NCBI RefSeq assembly: GCF_001403795.1
Contig: NZ_CXSU01000012.1
Span: 1,410,548 to 1,474,547, forward strand
Reading direction: 5' to 3'
Length of the DNA: 64,000 nt
Origin: Jannaschia donghaensis
GTDB taxonomy: Bacteria > Pseudomonadota > Alphaproteobacteria > Rhodobacterales > Rhodobacteraceae
Shown: piece after piece, positions 35,544-44,424 of the stretch
How positions within the stretch are numbered: position 1 is the stretch's first letter
How the letters are laid out: each line of letters opens with the position of its first letter
Position numbers and translations under genes: made by a program
Notes under the pieces: model-generated
What the model was told of the DNA's origin: nothing
What the model saw: the letters and a program-made list of their open reading frames with translations, nothing else
Database searches by the model: none

Positions 35544-37400
35544 ATGACCGACATCGATAATACTCATGATTCTGAACTGGCCGGCGCTTTCGGGCCGACC
35601 GTCCTGATTGACCTGGCCACCGATGAGATCCTTGCCGCGACGCCGGAAGCGCGCATCCTCTTTGCAGACAGCGCGTTGATCGGGTCCCGTTTCGCGCGGT
35701 TCGTCGCCAAGGGGATGCCGCATCTAGTCGTCTTCATTGCCGAAGTGCAGCATCGGGGCATGGCGTGGTCTCGCCGTATCACTTTTCAGACGGCCACTGG
35801 CGAGGCGCTGAATTGCGAAGTCACGGCCCGCGCGCTGTCACGCGATGGGCGCAAAATGCTGCTTATGCATGTGCTAGATCTTGCCAGACTTGAACGACAC
35901 GCCACGCAGGCGGCTGCGGGCCACTTCTATGATGGCGGGTTGATCGAATGGCAAAGGGCCCAGACCTTCTTTTCCGATCTCGAACGGGAAAACCAGTTGA
36001 TCCTGAATGCCGCCGGTGAAGGAATATACGGCGTCAACGCAGACGGTAAGACGACGTTCGTCAACCGCGCCGCACAAGAGATGCTCGGCTGGACCACCGA
36101 AGACCTGCTGGGTCGCGATATCCACGCCATGATCCATCACCACCACCTCAACGGCGAGCGCTATCCCTCCCACGAATGTCCGATCTATCAATCGTTCCGG
36201 TATCAACAGGTGAACCGGATCGAAGACGAGGTCTTCTGGCGGAAAGATGGCAAGCCGATCCGTGTGGAATATGTCTCGACCCCGATCTACGATGGACCCC
36301 AACTTGTCGGGGCCGTCGTGATCTTTCGCGACATCACAGAACGCTGGGAGAACGAACGCAAACTGCGCGAGGCGATGGATGAGGTCGCAGCCCTGCGGGA
36401 CCAATTGGAAGAGGAAAACGCTTACCTTCAGGAAGCCATCAGCATCGAGCGCGCGCACCATGATATCATTGGACGATCTGACGCCGTTCGCCGCATCATC
36501 AAGCAAATCGAATTGGTGGCGCCCACCGATACCAGCGTCTTCATTCGCGGGGAAAACGGGGTCGGAAAGTCGCTCGTGGCTTCGGCCATTCACAATGACA
36601 GCACCCGCAAGCGCCGCCCGATGATCCACTTCAAGGCCGGGGCTATCACGCCAGAGAAGATTGAGAGCGAACTGCTGGGGCAAATGCGTGGTGCGTTTGC
36701 GGGTGCCCTGAAGGATCGGCCCGGAAAGTTGGAACTGGCCCATGGCGGGACGCTTTTCATCGACGAGATCTGTGACATTCCCATCGAACTTCAGGGTCAT
36801 TTGCTGGATGCGATTCAGAACCGCGAGGTCACGCGTCTTGGGGATGATCGGGCCCGCAGCCTCGATCTGAGGTTGATTGCCTCGACCAGCCGCGATGTCG
36901 ACCGGGAGATACAGGCCGGGCGATTGCGCCAGGACCTGCTTCTGCATCTCGGGGTGTTTCCCATCTATTGTTCGCCCCTGCGCCAGCGCACCGAAGATAT
37001 CCCAATCCTGACAGCGCATCTGTTGCGTATCGCGTGCAAGAGGCTTGGCCGAAAAGTGCCAGTGATAACCGAAGGCGCGATGCGCAAGCTGCGCCACTAC
37101 GATTGGCCCGGAAACGTCCGGGAATTGGCCAATGTGATCGAGCGCGGAGCAATCGTGTCGCAATCGGACAAGTTGCTGGTGGAAATCCAACAAGACGCGG
37201 CCTCTGCCGTTCGTGCAACATCAACACTTTTGACGGATGCCGATATCGAACAGATAACAATTACCAACACGATCGCCTGCATGAAAGAAGCCGGCGGGAG
37301 AGTTTCCGGAAAAACGGGTGCTGCGGCCCTATTGGGGATACGGCCAACGACGCTCTATTCACGGCTGAAGAAATTTGGCCTTAGCCAAGACGACTGGTAG
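35544..37400 (+). CDS. PAS / sigma-54-type AAA+ / Fis-HTH transcriptional regulator
   Basis: 618 residues. Two PAS-like sensory regions (about 15-110 and 145-270, with NAAGEGIYGVNADGKTTFVN) are joined by a coiled coil to an AAA+ domain and a C-terminal Fis HTH (GKTGAAALLGIRPTTLYSRL). Walker A is GENGVGKS and Walker B GGTLFIDEI. The loop that touches sigma-54 reads GAFAGA where the canonical form is GAFTGA, and the loop start GQMR replaces GHEK. It is divergent from the cyanate operon and is its likely regulator. The ATG at 35544 is chosen over GTG 35532; neither has a strong ribosome site. Confidence 0.85.
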   Translation: MTDIDNTHDSELAGAFGPTVLIDLATDEILAATPEARILFADSALIGSRFARFVAKGMPHLVVFIAEVQHRGMAWSRRITFQTATGEALNCEVTARALSRDGRKMLLMHVLDLARLERHATQAAAGHFYDGGLIEWQRAQTFFSDLERENQLILNAAGEGIYGVNADGKTTFVNRAAQEMLGWTTEDLLGRDIHAMIHHHHLNGERYPSHECPIYQSFRYQQVNRIEDEVFWRKDGKPIRVEYVSTPIYDGPQLVGAVVIFRDITERWENERKLREAMDEVAALRDQLEEENAYLQEAISIERAHHDIIGRSDAVRRIIKQIELVAPTDTSVFIRGENGVGKSLVASAIHNDSTRKRRPMIHFKAGAITPEKIESELLGQMRGAFAGALKDRPGKLELAHGGTLFIDEICDIPIELQGHLLDAIQNREVTRLGDDRARSLDLRLIASTSRDVDREIQAGRLRQDLLLHLGVFPIYCSPLRQRTEDIPILTAHLLRIACKRLGRKVPVITEGAMRKLRHYDWPGNVRELANVIERGAIVSQSDKLLVEIQQDAASAVRATSTLLTDADIEQITITNTIACMKEAGGRVSGKTGAAALLGIRPTTLYSRLKKFGLSQDDW

Positions 37401-37490
37401 GCCATCAAGTCTTTTATAAGTAGAGCCGATATGGTCATTCGGCATGTGTGGCCCAGAGCGTTGTCCAATATGAAATCCGCTGCTTTAGGC

Positions 37491-37928
37491 TCAGGACTCA
37501 TAGCCAGAAAAGCACGGTAGCGGCGAAGGCGATGGCCGAGAGGAACACGGTTGGAGGTCTGTCGTAGCGGGTGGCCACGCGCCTCCAGTCCTTGAGGCGA
37601 CCGAATATGATCTCGATCGTTGCCCGGCAGTGCATCGCGCAGCGATGTCACGAGAGGTGCGATTCCGTTTCCTGTAGCGTCGCTTTTCGTATTTGACGGG
37701 TTTGCCACGTGACTTTCGGCCGGGTGTGCAGGGCGTTATGCCCTTGTCCGCAAGGGCTTCGCGGAACCAATCTGCATCATACCCTCTGTCGCCCAAAAGC
37801 CAGTCTGCTGCTGGTAAACTGCTCACCAGAGCCCTTGCCCCAGTGTAGTCGCTGACCTCTCCGGCGGTCATGAAGAAGCGGATCGGACGTTCAACTGCAT
37901 CCGTGACCGCATGCAGCTTCGTGTTCAT
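37491..37928 (-). pseudogene. IS427-group transposase C-terminal part, cut by hairpin element
   Basis: Carries KLHAVTDAVERPIRFFMTAG and the second catalytic Asp in WLLGDRGYDADW, then KRRYRKRNR, where the frame is broken by the element at 37618-37658. The region with the catalytic Glu (IEIIFGRLKDWRRVATR) follows in a different frame. Confidence 0.8.
37618..37658 (+). repeat. 41-bp hairpin element, copy E1 (site 4)
   Basis: TGCCCGGCAGTG, then arms CATCGC/GCGATG around GCA, then TCACGAGAGG. It splits the transposase codons for Asn-Arg and Ile-Glu-Ile. Copy B of the IS (near 52660) shows the uninterrupted site. Nearly identical to E5, at the same site. Confidence 0.85.
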
Positions 37929-37947
37929 CCCTCGGTTCGTCCGCCCT

Positions 37948-37990
37948 CCCTTTCAGGACATTTGCCGTGCAAATACCCTGCCGGGCAGTG
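37948..37990 (-). repeat. 43-bp hairpin element, copy E2 (site 2, opposite orientation)
   Basis: On the minus strand it reads TGCCCGGCAGGG, arms ATTTGC/GCAAAT around ACG, then TCCTGAAAGG. The arms share no sequence with the other copies but pair fully. It sits at the junction of the two transposase frames; copy C near 63420 shows the empty site. Confidence 0.8.
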
Positions 37991-38062
37991 ATCAAACGAC
38001 CACGCCCCCTTTTTCGACCGCAGACTGGAACCCGTGCGGTGCGCCTTAAGATAGGTGGCGTC

Positions 38063-38103
38063 CACTGCCCGGCAGGGCATCACGCAGTGATGTCCCGAGA
38101 GGG
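38063..38103 (+). repeat. 41-bp hairpin element, copy E3 (site 1)
   Basis: TGCCCGGCAGGG, arms CATCAC/GTGATG around GCA, then TCCCGAGAGG. It splits the transposase between TISI and DATYL. Copy C (near 63491, GCGTCGATGGAG) gives the empty site exactly. Confidence 0.85.
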
Positions 38104-38379
38104 GATGGAGATCGTCCTGTTGTCAGAAGCTTCTGCTGGGAGCCCGTCCATGATCCTGGCAAATGCCCCCATGTCGCTCCACCGCTTCCACCGGTTGTAG
38201 AGGGTCTTGTGTGGGCCGTGCTCCTTGGGCGCATCGCGCAATCTCAAGCCATTGCGATTGATGAAGATAATTCCACCCAGGACACGCTGGTCGTCAACGC
38301 GTGGCACTCCATGGCTCTTCGGAAAGTACGGCCGGAGCCGCGCCACCTGAACGTCGCTCAGCCAACACAAGTCGCTCAT
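38080..38379 (-). pseudogene. IS427-group transposase N-terminal part, cut by hairpin element
   Basis: Starts MSDLCWLSDVQVARLRPYFP, includes RVDDQRVLGGIIFINRNGLR and KTLYNRWKRWSDMGAFARIM, and stops within the inserted element right after DNRTISI. The first catalytic Asp, which should follow as DATYL, is encoded beyond the insertion in another frame. Confidence 0.8.
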
Positions 38380-38452
38380 GTCGTGCCCCGAAGTTTGGGA
38401 GCTTGAATCAGGCAGCCTCAGCAGCCGCAACCAAATCAATGGGTCCTGAGCC

Positions 38453-38638
38453 TAAGCGCTTGGGCCTCTCAAAAATCGGCTATGCAGACTTTGCTACCGT
38501 TTGGGTTAAGACGCCGAACGTCTGCTTTTCCAAGTGGGCGTACTCAAAGGAAAGTTCCGCCAGCCATGGTCCTGCCGTCGTAGACATTACCGTTCTTTGA
38601 TCTTAGTTGTCACCTGCAGAACGAAGTGGGGTTTGGGC
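38453..38638. other. region between IS copy A and the hydrolase gene
   Basis: About 190 bp with no gene. It must hold the promoter of the RsbQ-like/histidine kinase operon, possibly influenced by the nearby IS end. Confidence 0.3.
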
Positions 38639-39439
38639 ATGGATATGGACGTTCGCACACGTCACAACGTCCGCGCGACGGGACGGGGTTTGGATGCGCC
38701 GGCCATCGTGTTCGCGCATGGCTTCGGGTGCGATCAGAACATGTGGCGCTTCGTGGCACCCGCCTTCGAGGATCGCTTCCACGTCGTCCTCTTCGATCAC
38801 ATTGGCGCGGGCGGCTCCGATCTCTCGGCCTACGATCCCGAGCGCCACGCGAGCCTGGGCGGATATGCCGACGATGTCGTCCGGCTGATCGAGGGTCTCG
38901 GCCTGCGCGACGTCGCTTTCGTGGGACATTCCGTATCCGCGATGATCGGCGCGCTTGCCGCGAACCGATCGGAGGGTCTGATCGGCCGGCTGATTATGGT
39001 CGGTCCGAGCCCATGCTACATCGACGATGGAGACTACCGCGGCGGCTTCGCACAAAGCGAGATCGACGAGCTGCTCGAGGTACTCGATGCCAATCACATG
39101 GGCTGGTCCGCCGCGATGGCCCCCACGATCATGGGCAACGCGGACCGCCCCGAGTTGAGCGAGGAGCTGACCAATTCGTTCTGCCGCACCGATCCGGCCA
39201 TCGCCAAGCAGTTCGCGCGCACGACATTCACCTCCGACAACCGGGCCGATCTCGAAGCCGTATCCGTACCCACGCTCGTGCTCCAATGCCGCGACGACGC
39301 GATCGCGAATGAGGAGGTGGGCCGGTTCGTCCACGAGCACATCGCCGGCAGCCAGTTCACGATGCTGGACGCGAGCGGTCATTGCCCGAACCTCTCCGCG
39401 CCCGAGGAGACGACAAAGGCCATCGCCGCCTTTGTCTGA
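38639..39439 (+). CDS. RsbQ-like alpha/beta hydrolase
   Basis: 266 residues starting MDMDVRTRHNVRATGRG; a frame extending to 38534 reads through IS-flank DNA and is rejected. Landmarks of the RsbQ/KAI2/D14 group are FAHGFGCDQNMWRFVAPAFE, FDHIGAGGSDLSAYD, the nucleophile elbow FVGHSVSAMIGALAA, a catalytic Asp in LQCRDDAIA and the His in ASGHCPNLSAPEE. In Bacillus RsbQ makes or senses a small ligand for a PAS-domain partner. Here the partner is the overlapping PAS-histidine kinase gene, so the pair is probably a ligand-sensing module. Confidence 0.87.
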   Translation: MDMDVRTRHNVRATGRGLDAPAIVFAHGFGCDQNMWRFVAPAFEDRFHVVLFDHIGAGGSDLSAYDPERHASLGGYADDVVRLIEGLGLRDVAFVGHSVSAMIGALAANRSEGLIGRLIMVGPSPCYIDDGDYRGGFAQSEIDELLEVLDANHMGWSAAMAPTIMGNADRPELSEELTNSFCRTDPAIAKQFARTTFTSDNRADLEAVSVPTLVLQCRDDAIANEEVGRFVHEHIAGSQFTMLDASGHCPNLSAPEETTKAIAAFV

Positions 39440-41456
39440 GACCGTGGAGCCGGGCCAGGACGCCGAACCAGATCCGGCCGCGTTCTTCGACGACGCGCCC
39501 TGCGGGTTCCTGATCGTCGGGCCAGACTGGTCGATCCGGCGCGCGAACGCCCAACTCGAACAATGGATCGGCACGAGCCGGGGCGAGCTTGCCGGTCGTC
39601 ATCTTCGCGATCTGCTCGACGTCGCCGGCCGCGTCTTTTTCGATACCCACTTCGCGCCGCTCGTGCGTCTTCAGGGTGCGTTCCACGAAGTCGCGCTCAA
39701 CCTGAAGCGCGCCGACGGCTCCCGAATGCCTGCGCTGGTAAATGCCGCCGAACGGACGGGCGCGGACGGCGCGATCGAAGCCATGCTCGTGACCGTGTTC
39801 AACGCCAGTGACCGGCGCCGCTACGAGACCGAGCTTCTGGACGCGCGCAACGCCCTGCGCGAACTGAACGAGGACCTGGAGGACCGTGTACGCAAGGCCG
39901 TCAAGGCGCGTCTGGAAGCGGAGGATACGCTGCGCCAGGCGCAGAAGATGGAAGCGATCGGCAATCTATCGGGCGGCATCGCGCACGACTTCAACAATAT
40001 CCTTCAGATTGTGTCCTCCAACCTGGGGCTCCTCTCCAAGCGCGTTCCGAAGGAAGGCGCGGACTTCCTGGCCAACGCACAGGCCGGCGTCGGGCGCGGC
40101 GCACAACTCGCGCAGCAGCTGCTCGCTATCGGGCGCCGGGGGCCGGTCGAGACGAAGGTCGTCGATGCAGTCGCTGTGATCGAGGGCATGCACGACCTTC
40201 TGGAGCGGACGCTCCGCTCCAGCACACGGACCTCATTCGACATCGCCCCCGGCGTGCTGCCGGTCGAGGTCGACGTCTCGCAGTTCGAGAACGCGGTCCT
40301 GAACTTGTGCATAAACGCCCGCGACGCGATGGAGGGCCTTGCAAATGGCGAGCTGTCCCTCGTCGTCCGGGATTGGCCGGCCGGCGCGACGGCCCTGCCC
40401 AAAGATCTCCACGGGCCGCATGTCGAGATCCGGGTCGTCGATACCGGCGCGGGGATGGACGCAGCGACGCTGGCGAAGGTGTTCGAGCCGTTCTTCACCA
40501 CCAAATCCTCCGGCAAGGGGACCGGGCTGGGGCTTGCGATGGTCTATGGCTTCGCGCGTCAGTCGAGCGGTCAGGTCACGATCCAGAGCGCCGTGGGAGA
40601 GGGCACGGCAATCTCGGTCTGGCTGCCCCGGTCGCCCAAACCGCTGGACGGCGGGACCGTGCCGGAGCCCGTGCCCATCCGAGGGGGCGACGAGACCGTG
40701 CTTCTCGTGGAGGATGACGACGAAGTCCGCGAGGCGACGCGCTCCATTCTGGCCGATTTAGGGTACACGGTCCTTCTTGCGCAGAATGGGGCCGAGGCGC
40801 GGAGGTATCTGCGGGGTTCGGCGACTGTCGATCTGACGATCCTCGACCTCATTCTTCGCGACTCCGAAGATGGCATAGCGCTGATGCAGGAGTTCAAATC
40901 CAAGGCCAACGACGGCGGGCTTTTGCTGACGTCCGGGCAGGCGGACGCATTCGAAGACCGCCTTGATCCTTCGTTCGAGCTTCTGCGCAAGCCCTACGAC
41001 GTCACAGCGCTGGCCGCCGCCATTCGGCGCGCGATCGGCACGGACGGGCGGGCGGCGTCGCAACAGGCCACGCCGCGCGCCGCCGATCTCCCCGTCTTGC
41101 CGACGGGCATGCGGGTGCTGATCGTCGAAGACGAGATCTTGATCCTGATGGCGGCGGTCGATCAGCTGCGCGACCTCGGGCACACCGTCTTCGACGCCAA
41201 CTCGGGAGAGGCCGCCATGGAGGTTCTGCGGACGGCCGACATCGACGTGATGATCACCGATCTGGGATTGCCGGGCCTGGATGGCGGCGCGTTGGCGCGC
41301 GCGGCGCGGCAGTCGAAGCCGTCGATCGGCGTAGTGTTCGCGACGGGCGCTCACGACCTGCCGGACCTGCCAGGCGCCGCCGGCGTGCGCCTGAGCAAGC
41401 CCTACCGGGAAGAGGACTTGGCCAAGGCATTGGAAGCTGCACGACCGGAGCCGTGA
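39432..41456 (+). CDS. PAS hybrid histidine kinase with two receiver domains
   Basis: About 674 residues from a TTG that overlaps the hydrolase stop (a GTG at 39444 is the alternative). Order: PAS (about 15-130, [20 protein letters not shown]), coiled coil, DHp with the phospho-His in [12 protein letters not shown], HATPase with [26 protein letters not shown] and GTGLGLAM, receiver 1 ([13 protein letters not shown], Asp in [10 protein letters not shown]) and receiver 2 ([11 protein letters not shown], Asp in [10 protein letters not shown]). No output domain or separate response regulator is adjacent. The upstream hydrolase probably feeds the PAS domain. Confidence 0.87.
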   Translation: MSETVEPGQDAEPDPAAFFDDAPCGFLIVGPDWSIRRANAQLEQWIGTSRGELAGRHLRDLLDVAGRVFFDTHFAPLVRLQGAFHEVALNLKRADGSRMPALVNAAERTGADGAIEAMLVTVFNASDRRRYETELLDARNALRELNEDLEDRVRKAVKARLEAEDTLRQAQKMEAIGNLSGGIAHDFNNILQIVSSNLGLLSKRVPKEGADFLANAQAGVGRGAQLAQQLLAIGRRGPVETKVVDAVAVIEGMHDLLERTLRSSTRTSFDIAPGVLPVEVDVSQFENAVLNLCINARDAMEGLANGELSLVVRDWPAGATALPKDLHGPHVEIRVVDTGAGMDAATLAKVFEPFFTTKSSGKGTGLGLAMVYGFARQSSGQVTIQSAVGEGTAISVWLPRSPKPLDGGTVPEPVPIRGGDETVLLVEDDDEVREATRSILADLGYTVLLAQNGAEARRYLRGSATVDLTILDLILRDSEDGIALMQEFKSKANDGGLLLTSGQADAFEDRLDPSFELLRKPYDVTALAAAIRRAIGTDGRAASQQATPRAADLPVLPTGMRVLIVEDEILILMAAVDQLRDLGHTVFDANSGEAAMEVLRTADIDVMITDLGLPGLDGGALARAARQSKPSIGVVFATGAHDLPDLPGAAGVRLSKPYREEDLAKALEAARPEP

Positions 41457-41603
41457 GTGGACCTGCCCCGTCAGCTTAGACCGCCCGGCTCGACTTGGTG
41501 CCTTTCGTTCCGGGGTGCACATCCCAGACGCGTTTCACCATTCGAAATGGGTGCCGCGATATCGTTTGCGTCGCCCCATCGGTCAGATCCCGCTGCGCCG
41601 TAT

Positions 41604-42431
41604 TTACCCAAGTTCGAGGCTTGCCACGGCGTAGAAATCTCGCGGAGACACGGTGACATCGCCGCGATACATGCGGACGGTCTCGAACTCGGGAACCAGG
41701 TTCAAGTCACGGCAGATCGCACCGAGGGCCGGCGCGGAGGCTGGCACATCGATCGTTAATTCGCCCGGCGCGCAGGCGGCGGCATGGGTCAAGAGCGCGC
41801 GCGCCTCGTCGGCATCGGAGGCGACGAGCGGTCCGATCTTGGCACCGCTCCGGCAACGGCGGACGGTGACGAACCCTCCATCCGGCCCGATCCAAGTCGT
41901 CCGGTGCTCCGAAGGTGCCAGCCACGCCATCATGTAGGCGCTCTTCGACCACCCCGATGCATGGGCTTCCCGACCCGTCAAAACCGGCAAATCGGCCGCT
42001 GTCGCTGGAACGGCACCAGTGCAGAGGTGCCCATCGGGCCGGCCGGAATAGCGCACCGTCGCTCCGGCCTCGACGAAGCCCGAGGCGCGGTAGTTTGCCA
42101 GCTGCGCTGGCACCCCGTCGAGTCCCACGATCCGGTCCCCTGCGTGACGTAAAGCATAGCGCCATAGATCATGCGCGATCCCATAGCCCCGTCGGTCGGG
42201 GCGGCAGAGATAGAGGCCGAGAAAAGCGAAACGCTCCGAATGGTTCACCACGGAGATTGCGGCAACTGGCACCTTCTCCTCGACCGCGACGAAGAAGCCG
42301 TCCGGGTCGGCAGTGCGAAAGGGGACGACATCGTCCAGACCGGGATTCCACCCCTCGGCCTCGGCCCAGTCGATAACCGTCTCCAACTCGGCGGGGGTCA
42401 TCACGCGCCGGACGATTGCCCCACCGCTCAT
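41604..42431 (-). CDS. GNAT family N-acetyltransferase with YitH-type C-terminal domain
   Basis: The start at 42431 overlaps the GntR stop (ATGA), giving 275 residues; a longer frame is a shadow. The N-terminal GNAT half has FLGLYLCRPDRRGYGIAHDL, the acetyl-CoA pyrophosphate loop, and QLANYRASGFVEAG. The second half (about 150-275), with GGFVTVRRCRSGAKIGPLVA, resembles the acetyltransferase-like domain of YitH proteins. Substrate unknown. It is cotranscribed with a GntR regulator and divergent from a polyamine-type importer, so an amine substrate is plausible. Confidence 0.82.
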   Translation of the reverse strand: MSGGAIVRRVMTPAELETVIDWAEAEGWNPGLDDVVPFRTADPDGFFVAVEEKVPVAAISVVNHSERFAFLGLYLCRPDRRGYGIAHDLWRYALRHAGDRIVGLDGVPAQLANYRASGFVEAGATVRYSGRPDGHLCTGAVPATAADLPVLTGREAHASGWSKSAYMMAWLAPSEHRTTWIGPDGGFVTVRRCRSGAKIGPLVASDADEARALLTHAAACAPGELTIDVPASAPALGAICRDLNLVPEFETVRMYRGDVTVSPRDFYAVASLELG

Positions 42432-43162
42432 CGTGCCGGGGACGCAGGCGGTGCCGCAAGTGCGTCGCGCAGCGAAACGGGTCCGACCGGCCCCTCGCGC
42501 AGATCCAGAAGCGAGAGCAGGTCGACCAGATGGCCCTTCATCAACTCCTCGGCAGCCGCGCCGTCCTGGCACCGCATCGCATCGACCAGAGCATGGTGGG
42601 CGTGCTTCTCGCACATGGCCGTCTGGCGACGCCAGTAGAGCGCGATCACCAGCGCCGAACGTGCGACGAGCTGCCGGATGAAGGCCTCGATGGTGACCTG
42701 CCCGCTGATGCAGGCAATTTCGACATGGAAATGTCCGGACAGCATCAGGGCCCGCCCTTGTGCCCCGGCGGCGAGTGCGGCGTGCTCGTCCGCGATGTGC
42801 CGTTCCAGGCGGGCCAAATCGGTATGACCACAGCGACCGGCAGCGACCCGGGCCATTGTCGGCTCCAGCAGGGCGCGGGCCTCGAACACCTCGCGTGCCT
42901 CGCGCACAGACGGTTTGGCGACAAAGGCCCCGCGGTTGCGCTCGATGGTAACGAGCCCTTCGTGCGCCAACGCGCGTAGGGCCTGGCGCACGACCGTACG
43001 TCCGGCGCCGTAAATGTCCCCGACCTCATCCTCCGAAAGTTTCATGCCGGGCAAGACGCGGTGTTCATGGATGGCGGCAATCAGGTCGGCTGCGATCGGA
43101 TCTGCGGCGCGCGCTGTGGCGCGATCATCTCCTCCACCCCCTGCGTGCCCGGCATCGTCCAT
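42428..43162 (-). CDS. GntR family (FCD/FadR subgroup) transcriptional regulator
   Basis: The ATG at 43162 follows GAGGAG; an upstream in-frame TTG or ATG at 43180 is less likely. The winged helix (VLPGMKLSEDEVGDIYGAGR, TVVRQALRALAHEGLVTIER) is followed by a helical FCD domain with metal/ligand-type His and Asp spacing (EARALLEPTMARVAAG; HFHVEIACIS; EKHAHHALVDAM). It faces the ABC operon across 230 bp that contain a GTATAC-centred palindrome, and very likely controls it. Confidence 0.9.
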   Translation of the reverse strand: MDDAGHAGGGGDDRATARAADPIAADLIAAIHEHRVLPGMKLSEDEVGDIYGAGRTVVRQALRALAHEGLVTIERNRGAFVAKPSVREAREVFEARALLEPTMARVAAGRCGHTDLARLERHIADEHAALAAGAQGRALMLSGHFHVEIACISGQVTIEAFIRQLVARSALVIALYWRRQTAMCEKHAHHALVDAMRCQDGAAAEELMKGHLVDLLSLLDLREGPVGPVSLRDALAAPPASPAR

Positions 43163-43242
43163 CGCGGCTCTCCTCAGCATCCGCAGTGCCAGACCCCGGC
43201 AAAGCCGACAACCTCCTATTACAATGCCAACAATTCACAAAA

Positions 43243-43256
43243 GATCGTATACAATC
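43243..43256. promoter_or_regulatory. GntR-type operator
   Basis: GATCGTATACAATC is an imperfect palindrome centred on GTATAC, the usual core of FCD-GntR operators (T-GTATAC-A). It lies 80 bp from the GntR start and 140 bp before the ABC operon. Confidence 0.6.
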
Positions 43257-43395
43257 GCTGCCGCCTTTTTCGACAACCGGACGCGACTCTGCATCTTAAT
43301 GTGCCATCCCGCCGATCCCCCAAAGGCGAGGAGCGGGAATCCATCGCAAGCATCGTGCGTCCGGACAAAGCTGGTCCCAGCCACTGGGGGACATC

Positions 43396-44424
43396 ATGCG
43401 ATCCGATCTCGACCTCGAACTCGTGGGCCTGACCAAACGCTACGGTTCCACCACCGCTGTGGATGCCATAACCCATCTCTTTCCTGCCGGCACTTATGCT
43501 TGCCTGCTGGGCCCGTCGGGCTGCGGCAAATCCTCGACCCTTCGGATGATCGCCGGGCACGAGAGCGTCACCGAAGGTGCCGTGGTCCTAGGTGGCCGGG
43601 ACGTCTCGCGGCTACCGCCGGCGCGGCGGGGTACGGCGATGATGTTCCAGAACTACGCGCTGTTCCCGCATCTCAGCGTTGTGGACAACGTCGCCTTCAG
43701 CCTGCGGATGAAGCACGTGGCCACATCCACTCGCCGTGCCCGCGCACTGGAGATGCTGGACCTCGTCGATATGACCCAGCTGGCGGAGCGCCTGCCCGCG
43801 CAACTCTCGGGCGGTCAGCAGCAGCGCGTGGCGCTGGCACGCGCGCTGGTGACGGAACCGCAGGTTCTATTGCTAGACGAACCGCTCTCTGCGCTCGATC
43901 CGTTCCTTCGGGTGCGCATGCGCGGCGAACTCCGACGCCTCCAGCGGGAGCTTGGGATTACGTTCGTGCACGTCACCCACAGTCAGGACGAGGCACTGGC
44001 GCTGGCCGATCAGATCGTTGTCATGAACGACGCCCAAATCGAGCAAGCGGGGGCCGCGCGGGACGTGTTCGACGCCCCCGCCACAGCCTTCGTGGCGCGA
44101 TTTCTGGGGTCGCATAACGTGGTCGCCCTGCCCGACGGGATGGCGGCGATCCGTGTCGATGCGCTGCGGGTCACGGACGCACCGGACGCGCCGCTGCAGG
44201 GCCACGTCACAGGCATCGAATACCAGGGCACCCATGTCGCGCTGACCGCGCAGGTGACCGGCAAGCAGGAGGTCACAGTCCTTCTGACCGACGGGGATTT
44301 CTTCGGCGCGCCGAAGGATGCGGGCGAGGCCATCAGCTTTGTCTGGGAAGCCGCCGCCGCGCATCCGCTGCGCGGCGGCGGCCGGACAAATCAAATGAAA
44401 CCAAACGGGGAATACACGACATGA
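43396..44424 (+). CDS. spermidine/putrescine-type ABC transporter ATP-binding protein
   Basis: 342 residues: Walker A GPSGCGKSSTLRM, Q-loop MFQNYALFPHL, signature LSGGQQQRVALARAL, Walker B LLLDEPLSALDP, His in VTHSQDEALAL, and a C-terminal TOBE domain from about residue 255 (PLQGHVTGIEYQGTHVALTA). It matches PotA-type ATPases for organic cations and amines. First gene of a five-gene operon, overlapping the binding-protein start by four bases. Confidence 0.92.
   Translation: MRSDLDLELVGLTKRYGSTTAVDAITHLFPAGTYACLLGPSGCGKSSTLRMIAGHESVTEGAVVLGGRDVSRLPPARRGTAMMFQNYALFPHLSVVDNVAFSLRMKHVATSTRRARALEMLDLVDMTQLAERLPAQLSGGQQQRVALARALVTEPQVLLLDEPLSALDPFLRVRMRGELRRLQRELGITFVHVTHSQDEALALADQIVVMNDAQIEQAGAARDVFDAPATAFVARFLGSHNVVALPDGMAAIRVDALRVTDAPDAPLQGHVTGIEYQGTHVALTAQVTGKQEVTVLLTDGDFFGAPKDAGEAISFVWEAAAAHPLRGGGRTNQMKPNGEYTT
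44350..44382 (+). other. strong RNA hairpin near the 3' end of the ATPase gene
   Basis: A 12-bp perfect GC-rich stem (44350-44361 with 44371-44382) around CATCCGCTG lies inside the coding end of the ATPase gene, about 40 bp before the binding-protein start. It could slow decay or translation at the junction, separating expression of the two genes. Confidence 0.5.

Larger units (their letters stand above)
37488..38452 (-). mobile_element. IS5-family (IS427-group) element, copy A, with three hairpin insertions
   Basis: Ends GGCTCAGGACTCATAG and, inverted, GGCTCAGGACCCATTG flank 965 bp; TA is found on both sides. The two-frame transposase runs on the minus strand. Subtracting three inserted hairpin elements (41, 43 and 41 bp) leaves 840 bp, a normal IS427-group size and equal to copy C. 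Without the elements the DDE frame would read through. In the present state the transposase is interrupted at 38063, 37948 and 37618 and should be inactive unless the insertions are tolerated. Confidence 0.85.

Noticed and set aside
38063-38103. Element as a translational-bypass (hop) sequence like phage T4 gene 60 or mitochondrial byps
   Set aside because: Lengths of 41/43 would need bypassing, but I see no matching take-off and landing codons at the insertion edges. Kept only as a remote possibility.
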